DNA of 64,000 bases from contig CALCNX010000075.1 of NCBI GenBank assembly GCA_937899715.1, forward strand, positions 1-64,000. Direction: 5' to 3'. The position numbers were made by a program, and so were the translations under genes. This document shows, piece by piece, positions 7,952 through 17,778 of this stretch. The notes under the pieces were generated by a model, which saw only the letters and a program-made list of their open reading frames with translations, was not told the origin of the DNA and did not search any database. Source of the stretch: an uncultured bacterium. GTDB taxonomy: Bacteria > Bacteroidota > Ignavibacteria > Kapaibacteriales > UBA4661. Each line of letters opens with the position of its first letter. The stretch's first letter is position 1.

Positions 7952-10264
7952 ATGATTCGCACTATCACCATACCGACAACGTGGCTCTATCGCTTGCTTG
8001 TGCGATGGGGATTTGCTTTGGCTACGCTGCTCACAATCGTAGGTGAACGCTCTTTGGCGCAAGAGGCAAAGAGTACGAAAGTAAGCGGTCTGAGCGTGAT
8101 AGACAGTCTGGAAGCAGTCTTGGCAGTCTCTGGCGAAAGGCAGCGTGTGGTGATTTTGAACGAACTAACGGTGGAGCATTTTTATGTTTCGTTAGAAAAA
8201 GCAAAATCCTTTCAAACCGAGGCGCTTGTGCTTGCGGAGAAACTGCAAGACCGCCATGGAACTGCGGTGGCAGTCCTCAACGGGGCTTTTCTTGCACGGC
8301 TTTCCGGTAGTTATCAGGTTGCAATTGAGCGCAGCACTGATGCTCTGGTGCTTTTTCGGCAGATTGAGGACAAGCGCGGCATCGCAAAGTCGCTGTACAA
8401 CTTGGGGCTGGCACATCAGGCGCGGAGCGATTATTTGCAGTCGCGCTCGTATTACTTGCAGTCGCTTGCCATTTCAGAAGCTATTGGCGATATTTTCCAA
8501 ACAGCCCGCACCCTGAATGCCATTTCCGAAGATTATTTCGGGCAGGGCGATATTGAAAAAGCGCTTGATTACGCGTTGCGCTCGCTGGAACTGCACCGCA
8601 AGTACCCGGATAAACGTTGGATTGCTTTGCAGTTGGACAATGTCGGTTATTTGTACGAATATCACAAAGAGCCTGAAAAAGCGCTAAATTACTATACTGA
8701 GGCATATAACATTTTGACTGCACTCGGCGCAAAAGGGCAGCACCGAATTGCGAACAGCCACAAAAACCTTGCGAATGTCAACCGTGCATTAAAGCGCTAC
8801 GACGAGGCGCTTCGCTGGGCGCTGCGCGGTGTGCAGATTGGGGTGTACGAAAAACACGAAAGTCTGAACGGAGATCGCGGCAACTACAAAGCACTTGCCG
8901 ATGTGTACGAAGCACTTGGTAATACCGATGCTGCGCTGGAATGGAACAAACGTATTCTTGCGCTCCCGTCGGTGCCATCGCCGTATAATGTTGGTGTTTG
9001 CAGGGCTATCGTGCAAATCTACATCAAGCGTGGCGATTGTAGTCATGCAAAAGAATATGCAGCGCAGGGCTGGGAGCTTGCCGCGCATCTGGACAATCCC
9101 AAAGCGATGGAATCCGCCGCATTACAGATGGCGCAAGCAATGTCCGTGTGTGGCAATTATGCCGAAGCCTATAAATACCAAGTGCGCTATATGGCGCTGC
9201 ACGATAGCCTGACAAGCCTTGAGAAAACCAAGCAAATTGCACGGTTGCAGGCAATGTACGAACTGGAGCGACAGCGCGAGGAAAACGAGCGATTACGAAA
9301 AGAAAACGTCGTACAAGAATCCGTGATTACGCGCCAGAACATTGCCGTTATCGGTATTGCCGTGTTGCTGGGGTTGGCGCTTGTGCTGGCATTGCTGTTT
9401 TACCGTGCCGATGCCCGGAGAAAGCGCGTGAATGTACAACTTCAGGATGCAAATAATGAATTGGATGCCGCTTTACAGGACTTGAAAGAAACGCAGGCAC
9501 GATTGGTGCAAAGTGAGCGGATGAATACGACGGGGATGTTGGCAGCAGGCGTGATGCACGAGATTAACAATCCGAATGCGGCGGTGATAGCGGCGCTCTA
9601 CGACGCACGAAATCGGGTGCAGCGTCTCACGGAGTATTTTCTGTCGCTGCTGGATGAAGCCAGTAAATCCTCCAAAAAAGCCGTGCATTTCACCGAGCTG
9701 ACCAATGAGGTGCGGCATACGCTGGATATAGCGGCAAAAGGTGCAGAGCGCATACGGCATATCGTTTCTAATTTGCAGCACTTTAGTAAACATCAGCGTT
9801 CCGGTAGTTATACAAGTGCGCTTTCGGTCGAACTTGCCGCCACGCTGGAGATTTTTCGGTATCAGTTCAAGGATATTGCCGTTACGCTTGATGTTGCCTC
9901 CGGCGTTTCAATTACGGGGAATATCGGCGAACTGAACCAAGTTTTCTTAAACTTACTCGTGAACGCAGCGCAAGCAGGCGCAACGGCTATCAACATCACG
10001 AGCAAGAGCACGGTGGAAGGCGCTGCTGAGCGAAAACGAGTAGAAATTCGTATCAGTGATAACGGCAGGGGTATGACGCGCGAGGTGCAAGCGCACATCT
10101 TTGAGCCGTTTTTCAGTACCAAAGGGGGCGGTAATTCCGGCTTGGGGCTGAGTATTTCCAAACAAATTCTGGAGCGGCACGGCGGCGATTTGCGCGTGGA
10201 ATCGGAGGTGGGCAAAGGAACGATGTTTATTGTGGAGTTGTTTGAGAACGGAATTCATTCTTAA
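7952..10264 (+). CDS. TPR sensor histidine kinase, HEINNP class
   Basis: 770 residues. An N-terminal signal or membrane segment (about 12-36, ending SLAQE) precedes a block of tetratricopeptide repeats (about 60-440; e.g. AKSLYNLGLAHQARSDYLQS, GNTDAALEWNKRI), which would lie outside the cytoplasm. A transmembrane helix (about 467-487), a coiled coil and the kinase follow. The H-box is MHEINNP (His536), as in NtrB-like kinases, and the ATPase ends with NAAQAG, DNGRGM, IFEPFFSTKGGGNSGLGLSI and VGKGTMFIVEL. It therefore belongs to a different kinase subclass from most of the array. Only the kinase at 22491 is of the same class. Fifty-seven bases separate it from the channel gene. The cognate regulator is not evident. 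Confidence 0.9.
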   Translation: MIRTITIPTTWLYRLLVRWGFALATLLTIVGERSLAQEAKSTKVSGLSVIDSLEAVLAVSGERQRVVILNELTVEHFYVSLEKAKSFQTEALVLAEKLQDRHGTAVAVLNGAFLARLSGSYQVAIERSTDALVLFRQIEDKRGIAKSLYNLGLAHQARSDYLQSRSYYLQSLAISEAIGDIFQTARTLNAISEDYFGQGDIEKALDYALRSLELHRKYPDKRWIALQLDNVGYLYEYHKEPEKALNYYTEAYNILTALGAKGQHRIANSHKNLANVNRALKRYDEALRWALRGVQIGVYEKHESLNGDRGNYKALADVYEALGNTDAALEWNKRILALPSVPSPYNVGVCRAIVQIYIKRGDCSHAKEYAAQGWELAAHLDNPKAMESAALQMAQAMSVCGNYAEAYKYQVRYMALHDSLTSLEKTKQIARLQAMYELERQREENERLRKENVVQESVITRQNIAVIGIAVLLGLALVLALLFYRADARRKRVNVQLQDANNELDAALQDLKETQARLVQSERMNTTGMLAAGVMHEINNPNAAVIAALYDARNRVQRLTEYFLSLLDEASKSSKKAVHFTELTNEVRHTLDIAAKGAERIRHIVSNLQHFSKHQRSGSYTSALSVELAATLEIFRYQFKDIAVTLDVASGVSITGNIGELNQVFLNLLVNAAQAGATAINITSKSTVEGAAERKRVEIRISDNGRGMTREVQAHIFEPFFSTKGGGNSGLGLSISKQILERHGGDLRVESEVGKGTMFIVELFENGIHS

Positions 10265-10390
10265 CCCAGCCGAACACAAAAAACCACGATAATACCGCGA
10301 AAAACGTCTTGATGTTCAGACCGCAAGCAAGAAAATCACTCTTCTGCCAAAAGTTTACTTGAATAATACGCAAGTGCGTATATTGCCGTT

Positions 10391-13300
10391 ATGAAACTGT
10401 TTGTTCTTCTTTTGGTTATCGCGCCGTGTCTTGCCCACGCGCAGCACGCGCCCGTGAACATTCCTCCTCCAAAGGCGGGAACGGTCTTGCGCAGCCTTGA
10501 CCCCAAGAAGGACATTACGCATTACATCCACAGACTTTGGCAGGCGGAACAGGGGTTGCCGCAGAACTCTGCGCAGGCGCTCTGCCAGACGCGGGACGGA
10601 TACTTGTGGATAGGCACGGAAGAAGGGTTAGTGCGCTTCGATGGTGCGCGGTTCACCGTTTTTGACACCAAAAACACCCCCGGACTAAAAGCAAATGCTA
10701 TTCAAGCACTGATAGAAGACCGCTCCGGTGCGCTCTGGATAGGCACAAGCGGTGGCGGCGTGAGCAGGTGGAAAGACGGGCATTGCACGGCATACACCAC
10801 CGCAGAAGGCTTGTCGGGCGACTTTGTGAGTTCGCTCATGGAAGACCGCACGGGCGCTGAGTCCGGTGCGGGTGGTGGGGCAATCTGGGTTGGTACGCTG
10901 GGTGGGGGAGTGAGTTGTCTGAAGGATGGCAAGTTTACATCGCTGACCACCAAAAATGGTCTCTCGCACAATCTTGTTTTTACGCTGCTCCAAGACCGCA
11001 CGGGCGATGTTTGGATAGGCACAAATGGTGGTGGCGTGAACAGGCTGCATAACGGCGTTTTGACGGCATACACCACGCAAAACGGTCTCTCGCACAATCT
11101 TGTTCGGGCGCTTCTGGAAGACCGCGACGGGGCGATTTGGATAGGGACGTTTGGCGGCGGGCTGAATCGGTTCAAAGACGGCAAGTTTACAGCGTTCACA
11201 ACCAAAGATGGACTTTCGCACAATTTGGTTTGGTCGCTCCGAGAAGACCAGTTGGGAACGCTGTGGGTGGGTACATTCGGCGGCGGGCTGAATCGCTTAC
11301 GCGATGGCGTTTTTTCTACGTTTTCCACTAAGAACGGGCTTTCGAGCGACCTCGTGCGTGCTATACTGGAAGACCGCGAAGGAACGCTCTGGGTGGGTAC
11401 GGTGGGCGGGCTGAATTGCTTCAAAGACGGCATCTTTACAACGTTCTCCACGCATGATGGTTTGTCGCATGATGTGGTCAGAACGCTTACGGAAAAAAGT
11501 GCGGGTGCGACAGCCAAAGGAAGCACGGAATTACATAAAGAAATGTGGATAGGCACGTTTGGCGGCGGCGTGAATCTTCTTCGGGACGGCAGGGCGCAGG
11601 CATGGACAGCCCGCACGGGGCTTTCGAGCGACATTATCTACACGCTCTTGGAAGACCGAAGCACAGGCGATAATGCGGGTGCGCTCTGGATAGGCACAAA
11701 CGGTGGCGGTCTAGACCGACTTCAGAATGGCAACATTACCACTTACAACACGAAAAATGGTCTTGCAAATGATGTTGTGTATGCTCTTGCGCAAGAATCT
11801 CGTTCGGGAGCGCTCTGGATAGCCACGAATGGGGGCGGTTTGAATCGTTTGGTATCAGGGAAATTTACCAATTACACCACCAAAGACGGTTTGTCGAGTA
11901 ATAACGTCCGAACGCTACTTCTGGAAAACCACAGCAAGGATGAGCAATCGGAAACGCTGTGGATAGGCACAGTGGGCGGCGGGCTGAATCGCTTGAGTAA
12001 TGGTAAATTCACCGTGTTCACGACTAAAGAAGGCTTGTCGCACAACAACGTGCGTTCGCTCTTCCAAGACCGCGAGGGAACGTTGTGGATAGGCACGGTG
12101 GGCGGCGGGCTGAACAGATTCAAAGATGGCAAGTTTACGGCATTTACGACGGCAAATGGTTTGTTCGACGACGTTGTGCATTGCATTGTGGAAGATGATT
12201 ATGGCTATCTGTGGATGTCGTGCAACAAGGGTATTTTTCGTGTTCGCAAGGAGGACTTGAGCGCTTTTGCTGAGGGAAAATTGTCTAAATTTCCGTGTGA
12301 ATCATTCGGTATTACCGATGGTATGCTGAGTGCGGAGTGCAATAGTGGTAATCCGGCGGGCTGGAAAGACCGCCAAGGGCATTTGTGGTTCGCAACCATG
12401 GCGGGCGCTGTGACGGTCAATCCGGGCGCAGTGCTTTCACGCGCCAACAGTCTTGCACCGCCCGTCATTATCGAAAGCATCATTGCCGATAGTGCTCGAC
12501 TTGATGTTTCCACTCCGGCAGCAGCCCAGACGGGAGCAGAAAAGTTTGAATTTTATTATACCGCTACAAGCCTTTTTGCGCCGGAGCGTGTGAAATTCAA
12601 ATACCTTTTGGAAGGCTACGACAAACAGTGGGTGGATGCTGGCACGAGGCGCACTGCATATTACACCAATCTGCAACGCGGGCGAGACTACCGCTTTCGC
12701 GTCATCGCCTGCAACAGCGATGGCGTGTGGAACGAGACAGGTGCTATGGTGATGCTCTATCTTACGCCTCTTTTCTGGGAAACGTGGTGGTTCTTGACGC
12801 TTTGCGGGCTTGCACTTGTGTCATTGGGAGCAGGAGCATACCGTGTGCGGGTGCGGCACTTACACCATCGGGCGGAGATGCTGGAGAAAATGGTGGAAGA
12901 GCGCACGGCGGAACTGCGCGAGAGCAATGAAGAAATCCAACAGCATCTGGAAGAAATAGACAAACAGGGGTACGAAATTGAGCTTTCTAATTTGGAATTG
13001 CGCGGAAAAAATCTGCAACTCGAAACGTTGCACAGAGAAAAAGATGAGTTTTTGGGTATCGTGGCGCACGACTTGAAAAACCCTCTTGCAAGCATTACTC
13101 TTACGGCATCGCTGATTCGCACCTATCGCCAGCGTCATGGAGACGAATGGATAGACGAGCAGGCGAATAAAATCGAGGCGATGACTGGGCGGATGACAAG
13201 CATCATTATGAATCTGCTGGATGTGAATGCACTGGAATCAGGGAACTATAATTTTCACATTGAGGATTTTGATATTGTGTCGGTGGTTGCTATGGTTGTG

Positions 13301-13723
13301 CGGGAATACCAAAGCAAATCTGCCACAAAAAAGATTAGCATTATTGCTGACTTGCCGCCGGAGAGCAGCGTGATAGCACACGCCGATAGCGCGATTGTAC
13401 AAGGGATTTTGGATAACCTACTCTCGAACGCCGTTAAATACTCACCGCTTGGCAAACAAGTTTTTGTGCGTCTCGTCAGTGCCCACGCTGCAGTCCGCAT
13501 AGAGGTTCAGGACGAAGGGCAAGGAATTTCGGAAGAAGACATGAAAAAATTATTTGGAAAATTTGCCCGCCTTTCGGCGCAACCAACAGGCGGCGAGCAC
13601 AGTACGGGTCTGGGTTTAAGCATCGTCAAAAAAATGGTCGAAGCAATGCAAGGGCGTGTCTGGTGCGAATCGGAAGCGGGCAAAGGAGCAACGTTTATCG
13701 TGGAATTGCCAAGAGTATTATAG
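10391..13723 (+). CDS. Two-component-regulator propeller sensor histidine kinase
   Basis: 1110 residues. A signal peptide (1-18, ending AHAQ) is followed by about fourteen Reg_prop blades (about 40-650) with the repeated pattern LWIGTxGGGLNRL...GKFTxFTTKxGLS. These should build two seven-bladed beta propellers outside the cytoplasm. A Y_Y_Y domain follows (about 715-790; VKFKYLLEGYDKQWVDAG), then one membrane helix (about 795-815), a coiled coil, HisKA with AHDLKNP (His893), and a HATPase with the common tail LFGKFARLSAQPTGGEHS. Unlike the Bacteroides hybrid HTCS proteins of this layout, it has no receiver or AraC domain attached. It probably senses an extracellular ligand such as a glycan fragment, by analogy only. 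Blades are nearly identical at DNA level in places, so copy number could vary. Confidence 0.92.
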   Translation: MKLFVLLLVIAPCLAHAQHAPVNIPPPKAGTVLRSLDPKKDITHYIHRLWQAEQGLPQNSAQALCQTRDGYLWIGTEEGLVRFDGARFTVFDTKNTPGLKANAIQALIEDRSGALWIGTSGGGVSRWKDGHCTAYTTAEGLSGDFVSSLMEDRTGAESGAGGGAIWVGTLGGGVSCLKDGKFTSLTTKNGLSHNLVFTLLQDRTGDVWIGTNGGGVNRLHNGVLTAYTTQNGLSHNLVRALLEDRDGAIWIGTFGGGLNRFKDGKFTAFTTKDGLSHNLVWSLREDQLGTLWVGTFGGGLNRLRDGVFSTFSTKNGLSSDLVRAILEDREGTLWVGTVGGLNCFKDGIFTTFSTHDGLSHDVVRTLTEKSAGATAKGSTELHKEMWIGTFGGGVNLLRDGRAQAWTARTGLSSDIIYTLLEDRSTGDNAGALWIGTNGGGLDRLQNGNITTYNTKNGLANDVVYALAQESRSGALWIATNGGGLNRLVSGKFTNYTTKDGLSSNNVRTLLLENHSKDEQSETLWIGTVGGGLNRLSNGKFTVFTTKEGLSHNNVRSLFQDREGTLWIGTVGGGLNRFKDGKFTAFTTANGLFDDVVHCIVEDDYGYLWMSCNKGIFRVRKEDLSAFAEGKLSKFPCESFGITDGMLSAECNSGNPAGWKDRQGHLWFATMAGAVTVNPGAVLSRANSLAPPVIIESIIADSARLDVSTPAAAQTGAEKFEFYYTATSLFAPERVKFKYLLEGYDKQWVDAGTRRTAYYTNLQRGRDYRFRVIACNSDGVWNETGAMVMLYLTPLFWETWWFLTLCGLALVSLGAGAYRVRVRHLHHRAEMLEKMVEERTAELRESNEEIQQHLEEIDKQGYEIELSNLELRGKNLQLETLHREKDEFLGIVAHDLKNPLASITLTASLIRTYRQRHGDEWIDEQANKIEAMTGRMTSIIMNLLDVNALESGNYNFHIEDFDIVSVVAMVVREYQSKSATKKISIIADLPPESSVIAHADSAIVQGILDNLLSNAVKYSPLGKQVFVRLVSAHAAVRIEVQDEGQGISEEDMKKLFGKFARLSAQPTGGEHSTGLGLSIVKKMVEAMQGRVWCESEAGKGATFIVELPRVL

Positions 13724-14217
13724 TTAGGGCTTTCGCAAATAGCAAGAACGAACATGATTTGGAGTGCGGAATTTTAATTCCGCAACCTTGGTACACGACA
13801 AAATTTCACAGATAGCTTGAGAACTGGCTTCGGTGGCACAGGCTGAGTGCCGCGCTCGCCTGTCTGTGTAGTCCTTTGAGCGCCGCGCTCAGAACACCGC
13901 TTCAAACCTCACAGACAAGTGAGCGCGGCGCTCAGTCTGTGCCACCGAGTACGATTTCTGTCGTGTACTATGTTCCGCAACATATTTCTCACGTAACGGC
14001 GGAATTAAAATTCCGCACTCCTTATTTTTTGCGAAAGTCCTAATGGTATCTCGTTGTTCACTACGTGTTGATGCCGTCCAGCAAGAATTTCTTCAATCTG
14101 AGAACGGTTGCATTTTTCGTGTGTGTCTATCAACATTTCATTGATATTTTACCTCGTGCCGTTGTATTTTACCGCATAACGCTATCCAAGGAAGTTTCAT
14201 GCTAGTCGTTCTGCATT
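13724..14217. other. 494-base gap mostly occupied by an inverted-repeat element
   Basis: No protein-like reading frame. Bases 13726-14044 are the nested repeat described separately. The remaining 170 bases up to 14217 are AT-rich and presumably carry the promoter and leader of the following propeller kinase; no motif stands out. Confidence 0.6.
13726..14044. repeat. Nested inverted-repeat element, about 319 bases
   Basis: Outer arms TTAGGGCTTTCGCAAA (13726) and its near-complement (14029-14044) enclose perfect 23-base arms at 13761-13783 and 13999-14021 (begin GGAGTGCGGAATT, themselves palindromic through GGAATTTTAATTCC). Inside these sit a third pair GGTACACGACA/TGTCGTGTAC and a fourth pair GGTGGCACAG...CGCGCTC (about 13831-13867) against 13912-13948. 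The whole can fold as one long cruciform. The GGAGTGCGGAATT arm reappears as a compact pair at 56921-56988. No transposase is inside, so a MITE or REP-like element is the best description. Confidence 0.75.
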
Positions 14218-17200
14218 ATGCCATCCATTCGGTATTTCTTCCTCGCCCTTTTTTGCGGGTGCATCGCCGTCGCCCAAGAACGTCCGGTAAGCGTTCGCGG
14301 TTTAGACCCTTCAAAATCTATCGCCGAATACCGACATAGCATCTGGACGGCGGAAAACGGTCTTCCCCAAAACTCTGTTCAAACGCTTTGCCAAACGCGC
14401 AACGGCTACATCTGGATAGGCACACAAGAAGGTCTTGTGCGCTTCGACGGACTGAATTTTACTGTCTTCGACAAAACCAATGCTCCCGCTATAAGCGACA
14501 AATTTGTCAACGCGCTTCTGGAAACCTCTGATGGCACTCTGTGGGGAGGAGGCGCAAGAGGGTGCCTTTTTTCTCTGCAAAACGGAGTCTTTACGCGCCA
14601 AGCGATTGACCAACAAGCCGACGTTCGTGCATTGGCGGAATGGCACGGAAGAGTCTGGATTGGCACAAATAGAGGGCTGTACTCTTGGCAGCGAAACGCG
14701 GCAACGTTCCGCCGTCTGAGTGTGATCGACGGTTTGCCGAGCGACGCTATTTTGTCGCTTGCCGCCGACACGACGGCAGGTATTCTCTGGGTGGGAACGC
14801 AGGAAGGACTCTGCGCGGTGCGGATAGCTGCGTCGAATAATGACGGCGTGGGCGACACTTTTCGGACGCACTCTTTCCGTGTGGGGGATGGGTTGGTCAA
14901 CGCAGCCATTCGTGCGCTGCTTTGCGATAGAGAGGGAACGCTCTGGATAGGCTCTAACGGGGGGCTACAACGTGCGGTATGGAGCGACGGTGCGTTTCGC
15001 ATAGTGGAAACCTATACTGAGCGCTCCGGTTTATCGGATAACGTTATCACTGCACTACACGAGGACATGGAGCGAACCCTATGGATTGGTACGGCAACGC
15101 AAGGCTTAATGCGTTGCGCAGCTTCTCGCCGGATATTTGAACGCTTTACTATCGCCAACGGGCTTGGCAGCAACGATGTGGACGCAATTATACAGGACCG
15201 CGAGGGAATGCTCTGGATTGGCAGCGCCAATGGCGGCGGTCTCAATCGCCTCGCCAATGCTTCGTTTATCGGCTACACAAAAAGCAACGGACTTGTTGGC
15301 GAGTTTGCTTGGACGTTGCTGCAAAGCCGCGACGGTTCAATGTATTTTAACACCAGTAATGCCGGTGTGGCACGCTTGAAGTCCGGCGCGTTTAGCTTTT
15401 TCACCAAAGAGCGCAACGGTTTACTTAGCAATGCGGGCAGAGCTATGATGGAAGACGCGGAGGGCGTTCTCTGGGTGGGTTCAGCCGAAAGCGGCGTTTC
15501 ATGCGTCAAAAACGGGCGCGTTGTCAAAACGTACACAACGGCGACCGGACTGCTTGGCGATAATATCCGCGTTTTGTTTGAAGATAGTAAACGGCGCGTC
15601 TGGATTGGCTCGTTCAACAGCGGTCTCCAATGTTTAGAACATGGAAAATTTACATCGTGGACAGAAAAAAATGGCTTGTGTGGCAACAAACCGCGTACAG
15701 TGTTGGAGTCGTCCGACGGCACGATATGGATAGGCACATCCGGTGGTCTCAACGCTCTGCGCCCGGGAGCGTCGAAGTTGGAGCAGTACACCACTGCGCA
15801 GGGCTTAACTATGAATAGCGTTTTGTCGCTGCACGAAGACGAAAGCGGGGCACTCTGGCTTGGCATGAACAGAGGCGGCTTGCATCGCTACAAAAACGGG
15901 AAATTTACCCATTGCAGCATAGAACACGGCTTGTTCGATGAAAATGTGTACAGCATTCTCGACGACGGTTTGGGCAATTTCTGGATGAGTTGCAATTTTG
16001 GCGTGTTTCGCGTGAGCAAAGCCGAACTGAACGCATTTATGGACGGCAGAGCGGCACATATCGTTTGCACGGTCTTCGGGAAAGCCGACGGAATGCCGGT
16101 AGCCGAGTGCAACGGTGGGAGTACGCCGTCGGCATGGCGCTCCGGCGACGGGCGGTTATGGTTCGCTAACGCAGTGGGCGCGGTTGTTGTGGATCCGCGT
16201 AAAATCTATAAAAATCCTGTTCCGCCGCAGGTGATTCTGGAGGAGATGCGTGTCGATGGGAAACCTTCCACATCGGCGACCATTCTCGCAACTGAAACCG
16301 AAAAACTTGAATTTCAATACACTGCCACGTGCCTTGCAGCCGCCGAGCGTGTGAAATTTAAGTATATGCTTGAAGGCTACGATAAGGATTGGGTGGAAGC
16401 CGGAAACCGCCGTACCGCCTATTACACGAATCTTCAACGAGGGCGCGACTACCGTTTCCGAGTTATCGCTTGCAACAACGACGGCGTTTGGAACGATACA
16501 GGGGCGTGGATCAATTTTTCAATTACGCCTTTTTGGTGGGAAATGTGGCAATTTTACGGACTCTGCGTGATGTTTGTCGGTACCACCGCGTATCAAGGGT
16601 TTCGCTGGCGGACACGGCGCTTGCGGGCAAGGGCGCGGGAATTAGAACGACTTGTCGCCAAACGCACGAAAGAAGTGCAAATGCAAGCTGCCGATATTGA
16701 AACGGCAAACACCGCTTTGCACGAAAAAAATATCATGTTGGAGCGACAGCAACAGATTTTAGAGGAACAGGCACGGGAAATTGAAATTGCCAATTCAGCA
16801 CTTCAGGAAAAAAATATCACGCTGGAAATGCTGAACCAAGAAAAGAATGAGTTTTTGGGCATAGCCGCACATGATTTGAAAAACCCTCTTCAGCATATTA
16901 TCATGGTTTCGGAAAAAATAGAGCGATATTATGACCGCATGAAGCGCGATGATATTGTTCACCAAGCCAAGACGATTGGTGCGGTGGCGCATCGTATGAA
17001 CGAAATTATCGTGAATCTTCTTGATATTAACGCCATTGAGCGAGGCGGCGTGAGACTCGCGCCTAAAGAAGTTGACGTAGAGCCGCTGGTGCGCCGCGTA
17101 ACCGAAGACTATGCGCACACGGCGCAAGAAAAAAACATAGCGATTTTTGTTGTCGGCATGGGAACAGAAACGCGCGCTTTTGCGGATGAAACTGCCGTCA

Positions 17201-17523
17201 CGCAAGTTCTGGACAATCTCATCTCGAATGCCATCAAATATTCTCCGCATGGGAAAAGCGTGTTTGTGCGGGTGAAATCTGGCGTGGAAGCCATTCGTTT
17301 GGAAGTTGAGGATGAAGGTCCGGGTATTTCGCCAGAGGATATGCAAAAGCTGTTTGGCAAGTTTGCCCGCCTTTCTGCCCGTCCGACGGGCGGCGAACAT
17401 AGCACAGGACTGGGTTTGAGTATTGTTAAAAAAATGGTTGAAGCGATGAACGGGCGCGTTTGGTGTGAGTCGGAGTTTGGCAAAGGCGCGACGTTTATTG
17501 TGGAGTTGCCAACTGTATCATAG
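14218..17523 (+). CDS. Two-component-regulator propeller sensor histidine kinase
   Basis: 1101 residues, same plan as the protein at 10391 but clearly diverged. A signal peptide (1-19, ending AVAQ) precedes Reg_prop blades (about 30-640), a Y_Y_Y domain (about 695-770; KFKYMLEGYDKDWVEAG), a membrane helix (about 780-800), and a long coiled coil with two copies of an ILEEQAREIEIANSALQEKN-like heptad segment. HisKA carries AHDLKNP (His885), then the HATPase with LFGKFARLSARPTGGEHS. Its last 200 bases are very similar in DNA sequence to the tail of the next kinase (17779-19800), suggesting recent copying or conversion. The repeat element upstream separates it from the previous propeller kinase, so it probably has its own promoter. 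No response regulator is attached or adjacent. Confidence 0.92.
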   Translation: MPSIRYFFLALFCGCIAVAQERPVSVRGLDPSKSIAEYRHSIWTAENGLPQNSVQTLCQTRNGYIWIGTQEGLVRFDGLNFTVFDKTNAPAISDKFVNALLETSDGTLWGGGARGCLFSLQNGVFTRQAIDQQADVRALAEWHGRVWIGTNRGLYSWQRNAATFRRLSVIDGLPSDAILSLAADTTAGILWVGTQEGLCAVRIAASNNDGVGDTFRTHSFRVGDGLVNAAIRALLCDREGTLWIGSNGGLQRAVWSDGAFRIVETYTERSGLSDNVITALHEDMERTLWIGTATQGLMRCAASRRIFERFTIANGLGSNDVDAIIQDREGMLWIGSANGGGLNRLANASFIGYTKSNGLVGEFAWTLLQSRDGSMYFNTSNAGVARLKSGAFSFFTKERNGLLSNAGRAMMEDAEGVLWVGSAESGVSCVKNGRVVKTYTTATGLLGDNIRVLFEDSKRRVWIGSFNSGLQCLEHGKFTSWTEKNGLCGNKPRTVLESSDGTIWIGTSGGLNALRPGASKLEQYTTAQGLTMNSVLSLHEDESGALWLGMNRGGLHRYKNGKFTHCSIEHGLFDENVYSILDDGLGNFWMSCNFGVFRVSKAELNAFMDGRAAHIVCTVFGKADGMPVAECNGGSTPSAWRSGDGRLWFANAVGAVVVDPRKIYKNPVPPQVILEEMRVDGKPSTSATILATETEKLEFQYTATCLAAAERVKFKYMLEGYDKDWVEAGNRRTAYYTNLQRGRDYRFRVIACNNDGVWNDTGAWINFSITPFWWEMWQFYGLCVMFVGTTAYQGFRWRTRRLRARARELERLVAKRTKEVQMQAADIETANTALHEKNIMLERQQQILEEQAREIEIANSALQEKNITLEMLNQEKNEFLGIAAHDLKNPLQHIIMVSEKIERYYDRMKRDDIVHQAKTIGAVAHRMNEIIVNLLDINAIERGGVRLAPKEVDVEPLVRRVTEDYAHTAQEKNIAIFVVGMGTETRAFADETAVTQVLDNLISNAIKYSPHGKSVFVRVKSGVEAIRLEVEDEGPGISPEDMQKLFGKFARLSARPTGGEHSTGLGLSIVKKMVEAMNGRVWCESEFGKGATFIVELPTVS

Positions 17524-17778
17524 TGGGCTATTGCTTTGCATATTGAGTTTTACAGTTCGGGCTGTCCTGCTTGCCTTCTTCGGTGCGGCTGCCCAATATG
17601 CGTCTGATGACCAACCGACAGCCGATAGTGTACTTTCACTCGCTAGCCGCCAGCCCACAGGCATAAAACTTTTTCAACAAACACCACTATATAAAGCACT
17701 ATATTACGTTTGCAGCATTGTTTGAGTAATAATGTTGGGTTGTTACTCAGGTTTGACCAAAGCGCTATTTCAAAAATT
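17524..17778. other. 255-base gap with possible remnant of a signal-peptide coding region
   Basis: In one frame (about 17525-17725) the translation reads like the start of a secreted sensor: hydrophobic LLCILSFTVRAVLLAFFGAA, then AQYASDDQPTADSVLSL, before a stop. The other TPR kinases here begin in the same way (signal peptide, Q, then D-S-V/L-L). It may be the 5' stump of a lost TPR kinase gene. No start codon in a good context is present, so I do not call a gene. Confidence 0.3.

Noticed and set aside
10700..12170. Regularly spaced direct repeats that might suggest a CRISPR array
   Set aside because: The repeats are about 130-160 bases apart, in frame, and encode propeller blades; no cas genes or short constant repeats are present.
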